Of a DNA stretch of 57,620 bases, positions 57,511-57,620 are shown piece after piece. How positions within the stretch are numbered: the first letter of the stretch is position 1; every line of letters starts with the position of its first letter. This DNA is from Spirochaetota bacterium. GTDB taxonomy: Bacteria > Spirochaetota > Spirochaetia > DSM-27196 > PWMO01. Position numbers and translations under genes: made by a program. Location of the stretch: positions 1 through 57,620 of the forward strand of contig JAAAOH010000318.1 of assembly GCA_009908925.1 (NCBI GenBank), read 5' to 3'. The notes under the pieces were generated by a model. The model had not been told where the DNA came from. It ran no database searches and was given only the letters and a program-made list of their open reading frames with translations.

Positions 57511-57620
57511 CGGATCTCGCCTCCCTCCTCCACGAGCTGTGAGACGATGCCCACCGCGCGCTCGATTTTGGGCGATGCGAACCGCCGGGTCATCCGCGAC
57601 AATGTAGCACTGTCGAGGTT
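57507..57620 (-). CDS. 3' end of an unidentified gene, possibly an AbiEi-type antitoxin
   Basis: An open frame enters from the right edge and ends with TGA at 57507-57509, overlapping the next ATG (ATGA). The visible 37 residues (NLDSATLSRMTRRFASP and onwards) are basic then acidic and helical. Its position directly ahead of an AbiEii-like remnant suggests the partner antitoxin, but too little is visible to name the family. Confidence 0.4.
   Translation of the reverse strand, partial: NLDSATLSRMTRRFASPKIERAVGIVSQLVEEGGEIR

Noticed and set aside
1..57620. CRISPR arrays, tRNA or rRNA genes, intact insertion sequences
   Set aside because: No regularly spaced repeats, no tRNA-like cloverleaf or rRNA sequence and no transposase motif were recognised when reading both strands.

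Overview
This 57.6 kb, GC-rich and gene-dense window probably comes from a free-living spirochaete (Spirochaetales-like). The best clue is the periplasmic binding proteins, whose signal peptides end in FASGQAE- or FAGGGAE-type sequences that I associate with that group. No rRNA or tRNA gene is visible, so this assignment is an inference. All family names come from reading the translations; no database search was run.

Layout. 1-3959: ribose-type sugar ABC transporter genes. 4079-5822: a cupin and an MFS exporter. 5964-7877: a B12-dependent ribonucleotide reductase (nrdJ) behind a clear promoter and a NrdR-like box. 7920-12053: an amidohydrolase, the knotted carbamoyltransferase YgeW, and a divergent PLP enzyme. 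12117-16789 (minus): a BMP-family nucleoside-type ABC transporter. 16914-24893 (minus): fused molybdenum hydroxylase, YgeY peptidase, SsnA and YgfK, resembling the E. coli ygf/xdhD purine region. 25018-39640 (plus): a long run with two more molybdenum hydroxylases, then ureidoglycine aminohydrolase, an IlvC-like protein, allantoate amidohydrolase, OHCU decarboxylase, urate oxidase, HIU hydrolase and allantoinase. 39637-44878: XdhC-type maturation factor, MocA-type cytidylyltransferase, a P-loop NTPase and a FecBCD-type importer that may carry molybdate. 44965-48151: carbamate kinase, a wrecked adenine deaminase and a threonine-synthase-like enzyme. 48177-56095 (minus): a second BMP nucleoside transporter with purine nucleoside phosphorylase, a lipase, a DUF985 cupin and an SDR. 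56199-57620: a decay zone with an nrdJ relic, a VapBC-type toxin-antitoxin pair and an AbiE-like remnant.

Together the genes describe uptake of purine nucleosides, phosphorolysis, oxidation to urate by molybdenum hydroxylases, and full degradation through HIU, OHCU, allantoin, allantoate, ureidoglycine and ureidoglycolate. The usual ureidoglycolate dehydrogenase (AllD) and oxamate carbamoyltransferase (AllFGH/FdrA) are not seen. An IlvC-like protein that lacks key ketol-acid reductoisomerase residues sits where AllD would be expected, and YgeW plus carbamate kinase could provide the final carbamoyl-phosphate and ATP step. This is the most interesting hypothesis in the window.

Several genes show excisions or frameshifts: adenine deaminase, 8-oxoguanine-deaminase-like protein, allantoate amidohydrolase/OHCU decarboxylase, the nrdJ relic and AbiEii. 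No recognisable transcription factor for purine catabolism lies in the window, although a near-identical 14-bp dyad occurs at two places in the cluster.
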